Assembly: GCA_010672965.1 (NCBI GenBank)
Contig: JAAHFN010000023.1
Location: 62,001 to 126,000 of the forward strand
DNA: 64,000 bases
Direction of reading: 5' to 3'
From: Oscillatoria sp. SIO1A7
GTDB lineage: Bacteria > Cyanobacteriota > Cyanobacteriia > Cyanobacteriales > Laspinemataceae
A program made the translations under genes and the position numbers. Of this stretch, positions 32,364 to 41,393 are shown in pieces (positions within the stretch are counted from its first letter, which is position 1; the number at the start of each line of letters is the position of its first letter). The notes under the pieces are model-generated. The model saw only the letters and a list, made by a program, of their open reading frames with translations, made no database searches and had not been told where the DNA came from.

Positions 32364-33071
32364 TCAAACATAAGGCTCATAACTGTCAGATTCTACATGG
32401 CGAATAAATTTCGCAGGCACGCCAGCCATTGTCTTAAAAAATTCGGGGGAAGATTCATTTACAATTGAACCCGCCCCAACTATCGTACCGCGTGCTAATA
32501 TTAGCTCCTCGCTATCTCCTTTGGGCTTTAATACTTGACTGCTACGCCCAAGCCAACAATCATTCTGTATTTTCAGTTTGGAAGTTTTCGCATTTAAATC
32601 TGGCCATTGCCCTAAATTCAATTGATCTATTTCTTTCCTGCGTTCTCTCCAGTTAAGCGAATGAACTTGAGAATCTGTTAAAAAGACGTTTTGGGCAATT
32701 AATACATAATTACCTATCTCTATCAAGCAATCGCAAATAATAAGAGAGTTAAGGTTAATAATACAGTTATTCCCTATTTTAAGGGTTGCCCTTGGCTTTC
32801 TTACTCTTGCCTTGATTCCATCCAAACGGGTTTTCTCGCCAATTTCAAGAATTGCCCCTTCAAGAACGTAAAGCTTGCATTGGTCAATAATCGCTCTGGG
32901 CTTTACTATAAATTCAGCTCCCGAAGCTACGGTTATTTCCGAATTTCTAATTAAGGCCGTATCTGCCACGTCAACGGTAGCATTTGGGTGATAGTCTAAT
33001 TTAGTCTGTAAAATTGATGGACCCATGTAACGTCCTTTCCTAGGCTTTAACGGTATCGCAGGCCCGGTCAT
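32364..33071 (-). CDS. Hexapeptide-repeat acyltransferase (WbbJ-type)
   Basis: This 235-residue left-handed beta-helix O-acetyltransferase-like protein carries irregular hexapeptide turns (ATVDVADTALIRNSEITVAS; ATLKIGNNCIINLNSLIICD; CLIEIGNYVLIAQNVFLTDS). After these comes the catalytic-type His region QVHSLNWRERR, and the usual end IVGAGSIVNESSPEFFKTMA then GVPAKFIRH. Such enzymes acetylate sugars in exopolysaccharides using acetyl-CoA. It lies 54 bases downstream of the GT4 gene on the same strand and belongs to the polysaccharide group. ATG 33071. Confidence 0.88.
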   Translation of the reverse strand: MTGPAIPLKPRKGRYMGPSILQTKLDYHPNATVDVADTALIRNSEITVASGAEFIVKPRAIIDQCKLYVLEGAILEIGEKTRLDGIKARVRKPRATLKIGNNCIINLNSLIICDCLIEIGNYVLIAQNVFLTDSQVHSLNWRERRKEIDQLNLGQWPDLNAKTSKLKIQNDCWLGRSSQVLKPKGDSEELILARGTIVGAGSIVNESSPEFFKTMAGVPAKFIRHVESDSYEPYV

Positions 33072-33125
33072 CTATTCTCTGGGAATTCGCTAGAGGGGTT
33101 CCGGAGGCTTCAGGTTAGGTCCGCG

Positions 33126-34298
33126 TTAAACCAGTTTTTCGGGGTAACTGGCTGCGTTTGGTCTGGAACCCAATTGCTCGATGCATTTGCTAACAAAGCT
33201 CGAGTACCTCTTTTGAAAGATGGTAGAGGAGAATTGGGCAGCGTGCGATCGCGCCACTTCTGGGTCAAACTGCCCAAGCAATTTTTCAAACGCCCATATC
33301 GCTTCTGCCAAAGACTCCTCCGTCTGTTCTCCAAACAACAAACCCGTCCCCTCTGTAGAGTATTGCCTTAAATCTCGCACAGTTTCCAAAGCACCGCCAG
33401 CTCCGTAGGCAATTACTGGGGTCCCACACGCTTGAGCTTCTACCAGCGCCATGCCAAAATCTTCGCAAGCTGCATAAACAAACGCTTTCGCCTCAGACAT
33501 ATACTTTTCCACTACATCATCTGGCTGCGCCCCCAGCACTTGGACGTTAGATTTGGCTATTTTCCTGAGCATCGGCAATTCCGCTCCCGTTCCGATCGCC
33601 ACCAGCGGTTTTCCCAGTTCGTTGAAAGTTTTGACAATTAAAGATACCTTCTTGTAGCCTACCAACCGGGATACAGTAACGTAAAAATCTTGCTTTTTGC
33701 TCTGAAAGGGAAATCGCTGGATATTAATAGGCGGATAAATCACTTCTGCTTCTCGTCGATAGCAGCGCCAAATCCGTCGAGCCGTATGTTGTGAGTTGGC
33801 AATAAAATAATCCACCCTATTGGCACTAGCTACATCCCACTGGCGCAGCCCATGTAGCAGATATCGGGTCATCATCCCTGGCAACCCCCGTCCTGCCCTA
33901 CTATTATTCAAGTAATCAAAAGTCAAATCCCAGGCATAACGCATGGGAGTGTGGCAGTAGCAGATATGAATTTGGTGCGGTGCTGCAAGTACCCCTTTGG
34001 CAACGGCGTGAGAAGAGGAGAGAATTACGTCATACTTCCGTAAATCTAATTGTTCTATAGCCAGGGGCAACAACGGTAAATATTTTTGCACTCCCGAGCG
34101 AGCCCAAGGGAAATGCTGTAAAAAGGTCGTACCTATTTGCCTATCGTATAGATAGCTTTCTGGATTGCTTGCTTCAAAATCGATTAAGGCATACAAATCG
34201 ACATCGAACAGCTTGGTAATTTCTTTAACCACCAATTCCGACCCGCCAGTAGCTTTCGGCGTCAACCATTCGTGAACTAGCGCATATTTTTTATTCAT
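33126..34298 (-). CDS. GT4-family glycosyltransferase (mannosyl/rhamnosyl type)
   Basis: This 390-residue GT-B enzyme has the N-terminal domain start YALVHEWLTPKATGGSELVV, with YCHTPMRYAWDL typical of WbaZ/WbdB-like mannosyltransferases. The C-terminal nucleotide-sugar domain has YVTVSRLVGYKKVSLIVKTF and FVYAACEDFGMALVEAQACG then TPVIAYGAGGALETV, the EX7E-type motif. It would add a sugar, plausibly from a GDP-sugar given gmd/fcl in the same region, to the lipid-linked unit. ATG 34298. It is in the same direction as the acetyltransferase that follows. Confidence 0.9.
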   Translation of the reverse strand: MNKKYALVHEWLTPKATGGSELVVKEITKLFDVDLYALIDFEASNPESYLYDRQIGTTFLQHFPWARSGVQKYLPLLPLAIEQLDLRKYDVILSSSHAVAKGVLAAPHQIHICYCHTPMRYAWDLTFDYLNNSRAGRGLPGMMTRYLLHGLRQWDVASANRVDYFIANSQHTARRIWRCYRREAEVIYPPINIQRFPFQSKKQDFYVTVSRLVGYKKVSLIVKTFNELGKPLVAIGTGAELPMLRKIAKSNVQVLGAQPDDVVEKYMSEAKAFVYAACEDFGMALVEAQACGTPVIAYGAGGALETVRDLRQYSTEGTGLLFGEQTEESLAEAIWAFEKLLGQFDPEVARSHAAQFSSTIFQKRYSSFVSKCIEQLGSRPNAASYPEKLV

Positions 34299-34388
34299 TA
34301 AAACTTACGCATATGCCATCTAAACCTCAGTTAAGCACTTTTATAGCACTTTGATTTTTCTATTCGTAAGCTACATAAATTCAAGGAA

Positions 34389-34634
34389 TTATGGAGTTTC
34401 TCCCATCACCGTATAAAAATGTTCTGCTGTCACAAATTTGCCGTTGTCTAGCTCTAGGGTAACTTCTTGAACTATCTGCGCGTGACTGTCAAATAGGTTG
34501 ATATCTATCGAATTAGCATCAGGGTAAGTTACGATAGAAACCGTAAAAGCTCTATCGGTCGTTATATCCAGCAGTCTAACTACCCTCGGCGAGGCATCCC
34601 TAAATTCAAAATCATTGTCATTAATTTTACTCAT
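34389..34634 (-). CDS. Small hypothetical protein (81 aa)
   Basis: ATG 34634. The sequence looks beta-rich: SPRVVRLLDITTDRAFTVSI, VTYPDANSIDINLFDSHAQI then VQEVTLELDNGKFVTAEHFY. No signal or membrane segment is seen. It lies 90 bases upstream of the GT4 gene on the same strand but is A/T-rich and may be independent. The family is not recognised. Confidence 0.55.
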   Translation of the reverse strand: MSKINDNDFEFRDASPRVVRLLDITTDRAFTVSIVTYPDANSIDINLFDSHAQIVQEVTLELDNGKFVTAEHFYTVMGETP

Positions 34635-35461
34635 TATTCATTGATTTTACCGATTATACAAAATCCACTTATGCAGGGTAACTTTTTATAGTGTGCTAGT
34701 CTGGCACCAGACGCTATATATAGCGATACCCCATGCAATAGTCGTGGCTTTTAGCTGACCGCTGACCGCTGACCGCTGACTATATTGTCTAGATTATCTT
34801 ATCTAAGGGCCAAAAGTAAGGCTTGAGAGCTTTTAATTTATTAAATCGAGGTCTTATAAAATATAAATTATTTGTAATGCACAGTTTAATTATTGCAGAG
34901 TATTTTAGGCGATCGCTCCCAACAATGGTAGCCCAGATTAGTTTTTTGGAAAAAAACAACCAGCCTCTGGATGAGGCCGGTCGCCGAAATGCTATATACG
35001 TTGTCGATTGAGGTGAGGAAACCCAAACTGCGCGTTCCCTTTTCTTGCAGTAGGTAGGGTATGACTATCCAACTCCTCTATATGTATGGTAACAGAGGAT
35101 ACGCATTTTTCGTAATAAAACTTTATATTTGTTTCTAACGCGGACCTAGCGTGTATATCTTGCGGACCCTCTGCCCCAAAGCGCCATTTACGTCAAATTC
35201 TAAAATGCTTGCTTGAATACGGGTGCCTCATCGTAGGAGGCTCGCTTGTTGTAGTAATCGCTTTTTTCTGGGAAAAGGGCGATCGCCTGGAGGCTAGTAC
35301 CGCACACGGCAAATAAATGGGATAATGAACCCATAGTCTCGGGCAGGTGGCGGCCAAATCACTGAATCGAGTTGGCAATAAGATATATGCTGAGGTAGCC
35401 TGTATTAGCTTGTCTGAGCGTGACAACTATAAACTAAAGTCTTAAAATAAAGCAACTAATA
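34635..35461. other. Intergenic, 830 bp, repeats and fragments only
   Basis: A GCTATATATAGC palindrome lies near 34713 and four GCTGACC heptamers at 34756-34783. A 32-codon frame at about 35350-35447 (AAKSLNRVGNKIYAEVACIS then LSERDNYKLKS) reads like the tail of a lost gene but cannot be assigned. No intact gene is seen. Confidence 0.5.
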
Positions 35462-36030
35462 ATGATGGCTAGACAAAAAAACAATTACATTAACAACCGA
35501 GCAAAAGGAATTGCTGGAAAAAATATCTCGAAGCCGGGAAACCCCACATAGCTTAGTCCAAAGGGCAGAAATTATTTTGAAGGCCGCCGAAGGCTTGAAT
35601 AACAAAACATGTTGCACACATTCGTGCTACATTCAATAGCGATACACAAGGCCAATGGATATTTATTTGTGACCAATTAAATACCCATAAATCGGCAGAA
35701 TTAGTCAAGCTGGTAGCCGAGTTATGTGGTCTAGAAGAAGACTTAGGCAAAAAGGGGAAATGTGGCATTATTAAAAACATGAATAGTAGAGCAACTTTTT
35801 TACAGTATTCAAGTCATCAGATCCGTTTTGTTTATACTCCTAAGCATTGTTCGTGGCTTAATCAAATTGAAATGTGGTTTTGAATTTTAACCCGTCGTCT
35901 GCTGAAACGAGGGAACTTCAATTCTATAGAAAACCTTAAAAAGCGTATTCTTAAATTTATTGATTTCTTTAATCTCACTCTAGCCAAACCTTTTAGCTGG
36001 ACTTATATTGGCAAACCCTTGTTCAGCTAA
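35462..36030 (+). pseudogene. IS630-type transposase, internally deleted
   Basis: The N-terminal part reads TITLTTEQKELLEKISRSRE then TPHSLVQRAEIILKAAEGLN, the typical start. It jumps directly to the DDE region GQWIFICDQLNTHKSAELVK and VYTPKHCSWLNQIEMWF, followed by a TGA in place of the next residue and ILTRRLLKRGNFNSIENLKK to the family end KPFSWTYIGKPLFS. About half of the gene between the HTH and the second catalytic Asp is deleted, so it is inactive. No terminal repeats were located. Confidence 0.85.
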
Positions 36031-36332
36031 AATAATCCAACTTATTTACGGTGTGGTGTACTAGAAACCCGGTTTCTTACCAAAATTATCGGCTTGTTGC
36101 CAAGATTGTCGCAGAAATCCGGTTTCTTTAGCTTGCTATAAAGAGGCGATCGCTTTTTGTCGGGAAAAAGGCGATCGCATATTGGTAAAATCGGCGACGC
36201 ATATTGGTGAAACAGGCGAGCGATCGCATATTGGTGAAACAGGGGAATTAGAAACCGGGTTTCTGGGGAAACGCTTGTTGGTGGTAAAAGGGCGTTCTCT
36301 TTTTTTTGGTACGCCCTTCCGTTGGAGTTTCA

Positions 36333-36388
36333 TTAACAGGACTTACGCACAGACACTATATATGGTGTCTGTGCGTAAGTCCTGTTAA
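36333..36388. repeat. Perfect 24-bp inverted repeat, IS-end type
   Basis: Arms beginning TTAACAGGACTTACGCACAG are separated by eight bases (TATATATG). The right arm plus centre recurs at 36780-36814 beyond the transposase fragment. The shared AGGACTTACGCA core also ends a 110-bp element at 54992-55101. These look like the terminal repeats of the adjacent DDE element. Confidence 0.85.
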
Positions 36389-36814
36389 AGTGAAAGGTTT
36401 TACTAAGGACAATAAGGTGAAACTGTTCCGAGTATTTGTTTCTACCAACAGAACGGAATATATTGTTACTAACGATTTATCTCAAGACTCTACGAATGAT
36501 GTGAAAAAAATTTGCAGCATCCGTTGGAAAATTGAAGAGTTCCACTCCTGTTATAAAACAATTCACAGGTATAGAGAAATGTCAGTGTAGGAAGGCAAGG
36601 CTTCAAAGAAATCATATAGGAGCTGCCATGTTGGTTTGGCTTAAACTAAAAGATATAGCATACCAAACAAGCTCAAAAATTTATTTTTAAGTAAATAATT
36701 GCTGACTGATTACTTAAAATTTGAACTCAGAAACCCATCTATACCTATGACTTTAGTGTCAGCTCCGTTTTAAACACTAAGACTATATATAGTGTCTGTG
36801 CGTAAGTCCTGTTA
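36389..36814 (+). pseudogene. IS701/IS4-type DDE transposase, C-terminal remnant
   Basis: The frame after 36389 reads KLFRVFVSTNRTEYIVTNDL then KKICSIRWKIEEFHSCYKTI, the conserved third-acid region (WxIExFH). After a frameshift near 36570 it continues KCQCRKARLQRNHIGAAMLV and WLKLKDIAYQTSSKIYF. The N-terminal two thirds are missing. The remnant is bracketed by the AGGACTTACGCACAGACAC terminal sequences (36339 onward and, inverted, 36791-36810). Confidence 0.8.
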
Positions 36815-36954
36815 ATTATGGATTTCAAAGACCATAAGGATAGCGGGCGATGGCAAGAATGCGCATCCACTCTCAAAATAGTTGCGGCTTTGTGTCGCGA
36901 ACGTCAGAACGTTGTTTTAGCAGGTCTTGACCAAATTTTCGAGCAAATTAATTA
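36815..36954 (+). pseudogene. Fragment paralogous to the 184-aa module gene
   Basis: The frame reads MDFKDHKDSGRWQECASTLK then IVAALCRERQNVVLAGLDQI and ends with TAG at 36954. It aligns without gaps to the last 45 residues of the protein at 23489-24043. The N-terminal part was replaced by the IS701-type remnant. It is in the same orientation relative to the following recombinase gene as the intact module. Confidence 0.85.
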
Positions 36955-37679
36955 GGGTCTGCTGAAAAATGGCAAAAGCTAGAACTTGTAAGGCTTACAG
37001 TTGACTGGGAACTGCGCTCAAATGAGCAGATATGGGGTATAATGGGAAAAAATATTGCATTTATCGCCAACCTATGTATCGTAAAGAAAAACAAAATGAT
37101 CGTAGTAAAAAAAGCTTTTGCACTGTCCCCGGAATGGGAGTTATGTGAGAATAATCGTTGGGTAGTAATAGCCCAGCTAATACCTTGGTCGGAATTCGAG
37201 AAAGAATATGCTGATAACTTTTCAGAAAGTATGGGAGCGCCGGCCAAACCTTTTAGGGTGGCATTAGGTGCCTTAATAATTAAAGAAAAGTTAGGGATAA
37301 GCGATAGGGAGACAGTAGAACAAATAAAAGAAAACCCCTACTTACAGTATTTTATAGGTGAAGAGTATTACAGTAACGAAGCACCATTTGATGCCTCAAT
37401 GATGGTGCATTTTAGACAAAGAATTAGTGCCAAGATAATCCAAGAGGTGAACAAAAGCATGGGTTAGAGAGCCAGAGAGGAAAAGGAGGAATGCGTAGGA
37501 TTTAGAGTCTGAAGAGGAAGGCGAAAGAGGAAATAGAGGCAAATTATTACTAGACGCAACTGTAGGACCGTCAGACATCAAATATCCGACAGATGTCGGA
37601 TTATTAAACGAAGTCAGAAAGGTGACAGAAAAAATAATAGATGTTTTATACGAGGATCTAAAAGGAACGTTAAGAAAGT
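36955..37679 (+). pseudogene. IS1182/IS5-like transposase, 5' half, frameshifted
   Basis: The left end begins GGGTCTGCTGAAAAATGGC, which looks like an IS1182-type terminus. An original ATG at 37073 (MYRKEKQNDRS) is out of frame with the body because of a slip in a run of A near 37108. The body reads AFALSPEWELCENNRWVVIA then FRVALGALIIKEKLGISDRE and FDASMMVHFRQRISAKIIQE. A second frameshift near 37466 leads to KLLLDATVGPSDIKYPTDVG with the first catalytic Asp. The sequence stops abruptly at 37679 and the C-terminal catalytic part is absent. It separates the two module fragments. Confidence 0.85.
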
Positions 37680-37805
37680 GACGATTGGAACAACGCTTAC
37701 CGCACGCTTCGCGAGTATGTTTCCCGGAAGATAAACGAATCTGCCGACGAGGAAACGGGGGGCGATCGTCCCAAAACTCGCAAGATGATTTCTAATCTCA
37801 ACTGA
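37680..37805 (+). pseudogene. Fragment paralogous to the 70-aa module gene
   Basis: The frame reads DDWNNAYRTLREYVSRKINE then SADEETGGDRPK and ends TGA 37805. It matches residues ~31-66 of the protein at 23273-23485 almost exactly, with a changed C-terminus (TRKMISNLN). The similarity continues at DNA level through CTCAACTGAGGTGCATC to the ATGGA where the next module gene should start, then ends. Confidence 0.88.
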
Positions 37806-38006
37806 GGTGCATCTTATGGACTGACCCGAGGGTTGGTTTTTCATATTTCATAAGCACCCCCGCGCTAGACGGTTTTTAAACCCACATCGACCGTTAGGTT
37901 AGGGTCTTCGAGATGAAGCAGGCTAGCCCAATTGTGGCGGGCTTTCGGGAATTCACAGACACTGGATGTCGGGTAAAAGGCGTATATAAATTCCTTTTTG
38001 CAGCAC
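37806..38006. other. Non-coding leader of the second IS110-like gene
   Basis: After the 20-base end of module homology, this 180-bp region shows GCTAGCCCAATTGTGGCGGGC and other short fold-back pairs. It has no coding frame. By analogy with IS110 elements it is where a guide RNA could be encoded, but it shows no obvious similarity to the 22381-22746 leader. Confidence 0.35.
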
Positions 38007-39401
38007 ATGGAAAACCGAATAATTGCTTTTGATGCTGGAGAGAATGGCGGCGTAGCTTGCGTTTTCAATGCCGAGCCCCCTCGTTCCTGCGAGGCAAGGC
38101 GCAGGGCATTTGTCAAAACAAAGTTTCACAACCTCGAAACTAACAAAGAGGGATTTAAGAAACTTCTCAAGCTAGTCCCCAACGTGTTTGTAGTGGAGCC
38201 CACGGGAATGCACTACATTCGCCCCTGGCTCGATTTGTGCTGGGAACATAACGTCGAAGTGCATATCGTCCACAATAGCGAGCTGGAAACTTATCGCTAT
38301 AAGGGCTGCGGCTGGGAAGAGAAAGACGACCCGCACGATGCTTTTGCATTGGGTTGTTATTACTACGATTACCGTAACAAGCCGATCGGGTTTAGAGCAA
38401 TCAAAGACCCGGAAACATATCAGCTTCGCGATATGATTTTGCGTCTGAATGCTTTGGCTAAAGATTGCACGATGCGACGCAACCGCATCACTAGCTATCT
38501 CGCCCAATACTTTCCCGAGCAAAAAGACCGTCGCAACTGCGGGGCTAAGGGAAATCCGCCACCGTTTTACGCTTGGATTGCCGATCGCTCGGATTGTTCC
38601 AAAGTGCAACGAACTAAACTCGACAAGCTCTACCGAGACTCGGTGGCCTTCAATCCCCAGGGCTTTCCTTACTTCTTGCAGCGTCAGGCCGACCAGCTTT
38701 GCGAGATGGAGATAGACCAATTCGTGTTCTTATGGGAGCTAGAGCAACTGCTAAACCACCCTCGCTACCGGCGCTACCAGGCCAGCTTCGACGAGCTGGG
38801 CATGGGGAATCGGATACGAGCCACCCTACTCAGTCAGTTTTACCCGTTCGAGACTTTCCTTACCCCCGACGGTAAAGAAATCGTCGATCGCATTCGCTAT
38901 TTTAACGCGAAGCTTACCAAGCATTATATAGGACGCAATCGCTTTATGGCTTGCTTGGGCATGGGCTGCAAGAGTCGCTCGTCCGGTAAAAAGGACGGTA
39001 AGGTCAAGAAGACCGGCTCGGCTTTGTGCAAGAACGTCCTCTGGCTTTGGGTCTTTTCGCGAATCGAAACAAACACCGGCGCGTCTTTGCAGAACGAACA
39101 CGGTAAGAAGTTGAGGGATTTTTTCCAATCGGAAAAGAAGGAATTGTCTGACGACGTGGGGGAGATTTTCACGACTATCCAGGAAATCCGCTCGGAAGCT
39201 CAGGAAATTGGTAGCAAGAAGATTTTGGATCTGCTCGAAAAGCTTCACGATAATTTGCCCCGCAAGCTCAAAAGAATCGACCTCAATAAGGTCACTAAAG
39301 CTAAGGTCAAAGAATTGCTTTTACCCCTCGCCCGCGAACGTACTGCAGCCCTGGGGGTTAAAATGCTCTACAGGCTCCTACTAGCGGAATTTAAGCGCTA
39401 G
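38007..39401 (+). CDS. IS110-like DEDD recombinase/transposase, second divergent copy
   Basis: ATG 38007 is chosen (MENRIIAFDAGENGGVACVF); a TTG at 37998 would add three codons. DEDD residues are visible in IIAFDAGENGG, VFVVEPTGMHYIRPWLDL and KDDPHDAFALGCYYYDY. The C-terminal half shares IRATLLSQFYPFETFLTPDG, NRFMACLGMGCKSRSSGKKD and VKMLYRLLLAEFKR with the copy at 21004-22380, but overall identity is low. It has 464 residues with a long helical insert (about 355-440) rich in Lys/Glu. It ends 61 bases before glmM. It is in the same relative position to module genes as the other copy. Confidence 0.82.
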   Translation: MENRIIAFDAGENGGVACVFNAEPPRSCEARRRAFVKTKFHNLETNKEGFKKLLKLVPNVFVVEPTGMHYIRPWLDLCWEHNVEVHIVHNSELETYRYKGCGWEEKDDPHDAFALGCYYYDYRNKPIGFRAIKDPETYQLRDMILRLNALAKDCTMRRNRITSYLAQYFPEQKDRRNCGAKGNPPPFYAWIADRSDCSKVQRTKLDKLYRDSVAFNPQGFPYFLQRQADQLCEMEIDQFVFLWELEQLLNHPRYRRYQASFDELGMGNRIRATLLSQFYPFETFLTPDGKEIVDRIRYFNAKLTKHYIGRNRFMACLGMGCKSRSSGKKDGKVKKTGSALCKNVLWLWVFSRIETNTGASLQNEHGKKLRDFFQSEKKELSDDVGEIFTTIQEIRSEAQEIGSKKILDLLEKLHDNLPRKLKRIDLNKVTKAKVKELLLPLARERTAALGVKMLYRLLLAEFKR

Positions 39402-39462
39402 ACATTTAGGCCCAACACTCGGTGTGTTTCTAATTTGTTATCGTTATTCTCTGAGATGAAAT

Positions 39463-40959
39463 ATGGTATCGACACCAGCTCTTCAAGATCCAAAAAATGC
39501 GCGAGTTTCTGGCGTAGAGCTAGAAGCAGCAATACAAAACGATATTGTGAAATTAAGCGGCAGATTGCACTTGCCAAAAACCGCTTTATTTGGCACGGAC
39601 GGCATTCGCGGGCGAGTGGGAGATTTCCTGAATGCCGAGCTGGCATTGCAAGCGGGCTTCTGGGCCGGGCAGGTCTTGAAGCAACAAAATAAGACTGCTG
39701 CCCCGGTGATTCTCGGGCAGGATTCGAGAAACTCCAGCGATATGTTAGCGATCGCTCTGGCAGCGGGTCTAACCCAAGCGGGGCTTGAGGTGTGGAATTT
39801 GGGATTGTGTCCGACTCCCTGTGTGGCTTTGACGACTAATAATACAGAGGCGATCGGCGGAGTGATGATTTCTGCCAGCCACAATCCCCCGGCAGATAAC
39901 GGAATTAAGTTTTTTGGAGCCGACGGGACAAAGCTATCTTCCGAAATCCAAAAACAGATAGAAGCGGGAATCCGAGGTGAGTTGGTCATTTCCGAGGCGA
40001 TCGCCAAGTGGGGGCATTACTACCATCGACCGGAGTTGGTGAAGAATTATGCATCTTCTTTGCAGGAACCTTTAGTTGCCAGTGGAGAAGTTGCCGGAAA
40101 TCTTGGCGGTCAGCCGCTACAGGGAATGCGGATAGTCCTAGATTTGGCTTGGGGGGCTGCTTCTCTGGTAGCGCCGGACGTTTTTAGGGCAATGGGAGCG
40201 GAGGTTATCTGCTTGCACGACAGTCCCGATGGCGATCGCATTAACGTTAACTGCGGCTCGACCCACTTGCAAAAACTCCAGGAAGCAGTCAAGGAGCATC
40301 AGGCAGATCTGGGCTTTGCTTTCGACGGCGATGCAGACAGAGTTCTGGGAGTGGACGATCGCAGCCGACCCATCGATGGCGACTATATCCTTTATTTATG
40401 GGGCAAGACTCTAAAAGAAGCAGGGCAACTTCCGGGGAATAGGATTGTCGCCACCGTCATGTCGAATTTAGGATTCGAGCGAGCTTGGCAGCAATTGGGC
40501 GGCGCTCTATCGCGGACCAAGGTGGGAGACCAGCACGTCCATGCAGAAATGCTGCGGGCTGGCGCTATGCTGGGCGGCGAGCAATCTGGACATATTATCT
40601 GTCGTCACTATGGTATCGGCGGCGATGGCATGATGACCGCATTGCATATAGCGGCTTTGACAGCCAAAACCGGCGCAACTTTAGCAGAGTTGGTGGATGG
40701 CAGCTTCCAGACTTACCCGCAACTGCTGCGAAATGTGCGGGTGGAGGATCGCGATCGCCGGACTCGCTGGTCTGAATGCGAACCATTGCAAGAGGCGATC
40801 GAGTTAGCCAAAACTGCTATGGGCGATCGGGGTCGAGTCTTAGTCCGCGCTTCTGGCACCGAACCCGTCATTCGGGTAATGGTCGAAGCCAACAGCGCCG
40901 AACTAGCCAGCCACTGGACCGATAATCTAGTTCTGGCCGTAGAGCAACATTTAGCTTAA
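39463..40959 (+). CDS. glmM: Phosphoglucosamine mutase
   Basis: GlmM interconverts glucosamine-6-P and glucosamine-1-P for UDP-GlcNAc, feeding peptidoglycan and polysaccharide synthesis. An N-terminal extension (about 35 residues) precedes [20 protein letters not shown]. The phospho-Ser is in [20 protein letters not shown], the metal-binding loop is [14 protein letters not shown], sugar specificity lies in GGEQSGHI, and the phosphate site is [19 protein letters not shown]. The 498-residue length is slightly long because of the extension. ATG 39463. The transposase ends just upstream, so its promoter probably lies within or before the mobile DNA. Confidence 0.96.
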   Translation: MVSTPALQDPKNARVSGVELEAAIQNDIVKLSGRLHLPKTALFGTDGIRGRVGDFLNAELALQAGFWAGQVLKQQNKTAAPVILGQDSRNSSDMLAIALAAGLTQAGLEVWNLGLCPTPCVALTTNNTEAIGGVMISASHNPPADNGIKFFGADGTKLSSEIQKQIEAGIRGELVISEAIAKWGHYYHRPELVKNYASSLQEPLVASGEVAGNLGGQPLQGMRIVLDLAWGAASLVAPDVFRAMGAEVICLHDSPDGDRINVNCGSTHLQKLQEAVKEHQADLGFAFDGDADRVLGVDDRSRPIDGDYILYLWGKTLKEAGQLPGNRIVATVMSNLGFERAWQQLGGALSRTKVGDQHVHAEMLRAGAMLGGEQSGHIICRHYGIGGDGMMTALHIAALTAKTGATLAELVDGSFQTYPQLLRNVRVEDRDRRTRWSECEPLQEAIELAKTAMGDRGRVLVRASGTEPVIRVMVEANSAELASHWTDNLVLAVEQHLA

Positions 40960-40997
40960 TTGGGCATTGGGCATTGGGCATGGCAAGAGGCAGGACA

Positions 40998-41226
40998 AGG
41001 GGGACAAGGGGGACTGGGGGACCGGGAGACCGGGGGAGACCGGGGGAGACCGGGGGACTGGGGGACTGGGGGACTGGGGGACTTGGAGACTTGGAGAATT
41101 GGAGAATTGGAGACTTGGCGTGGGAAGGATGCTGAAAATTCTTCCCCCTCCCCCATGTCCCCCCCATGTCCCCATGTCCCCCTGTCCCCCAGTCCCCCCA
41201 TGTCCCCCTGCGTCCCCCTGTCCCCC
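40998..41226. repeat. G-rich tandem repeats followed by C-rich inverse; G-quadruplex potential
   Basis: GGGGGACT/GGGGGAGACC octa- to decamers fill 40998-41093, then GGAGAATT units to 41120. CCCCCATGTCCCC and CCCCCTGT units run from 41144 to 41226. Four or more G5 runs separated by ACT/AGACC loops meet the G-quadruplex pattern. The C-rich half is complementary, so a large cruciform could also form. It lies between glmM and hpsL. Confidence 0.85.
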
Positions 41227-41393
41227 TTACCGATGCGCTATCACTAAAGAGTAGGGAATGGGAAAGCTTGTGGGACCTTTTGATTTCTTAGCTGGAGAGT
41301 TTTGAGTTTTAAATTCAACAGGACTCGATTTGCGCGCGGACAGTCAAAACTGAAAACTTTCCCAATTCCCAATGCCCTTTTGCCCTATTCCCA

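Noticed and set aside
37998-39401. The 38-kb DEDD gene considered as a Holliday-junction resolvase rather than transposase
   Set aside because: The shared C-terminal region with the other IS110-like copies and its position among broken insertion sequences favour a transposition role.
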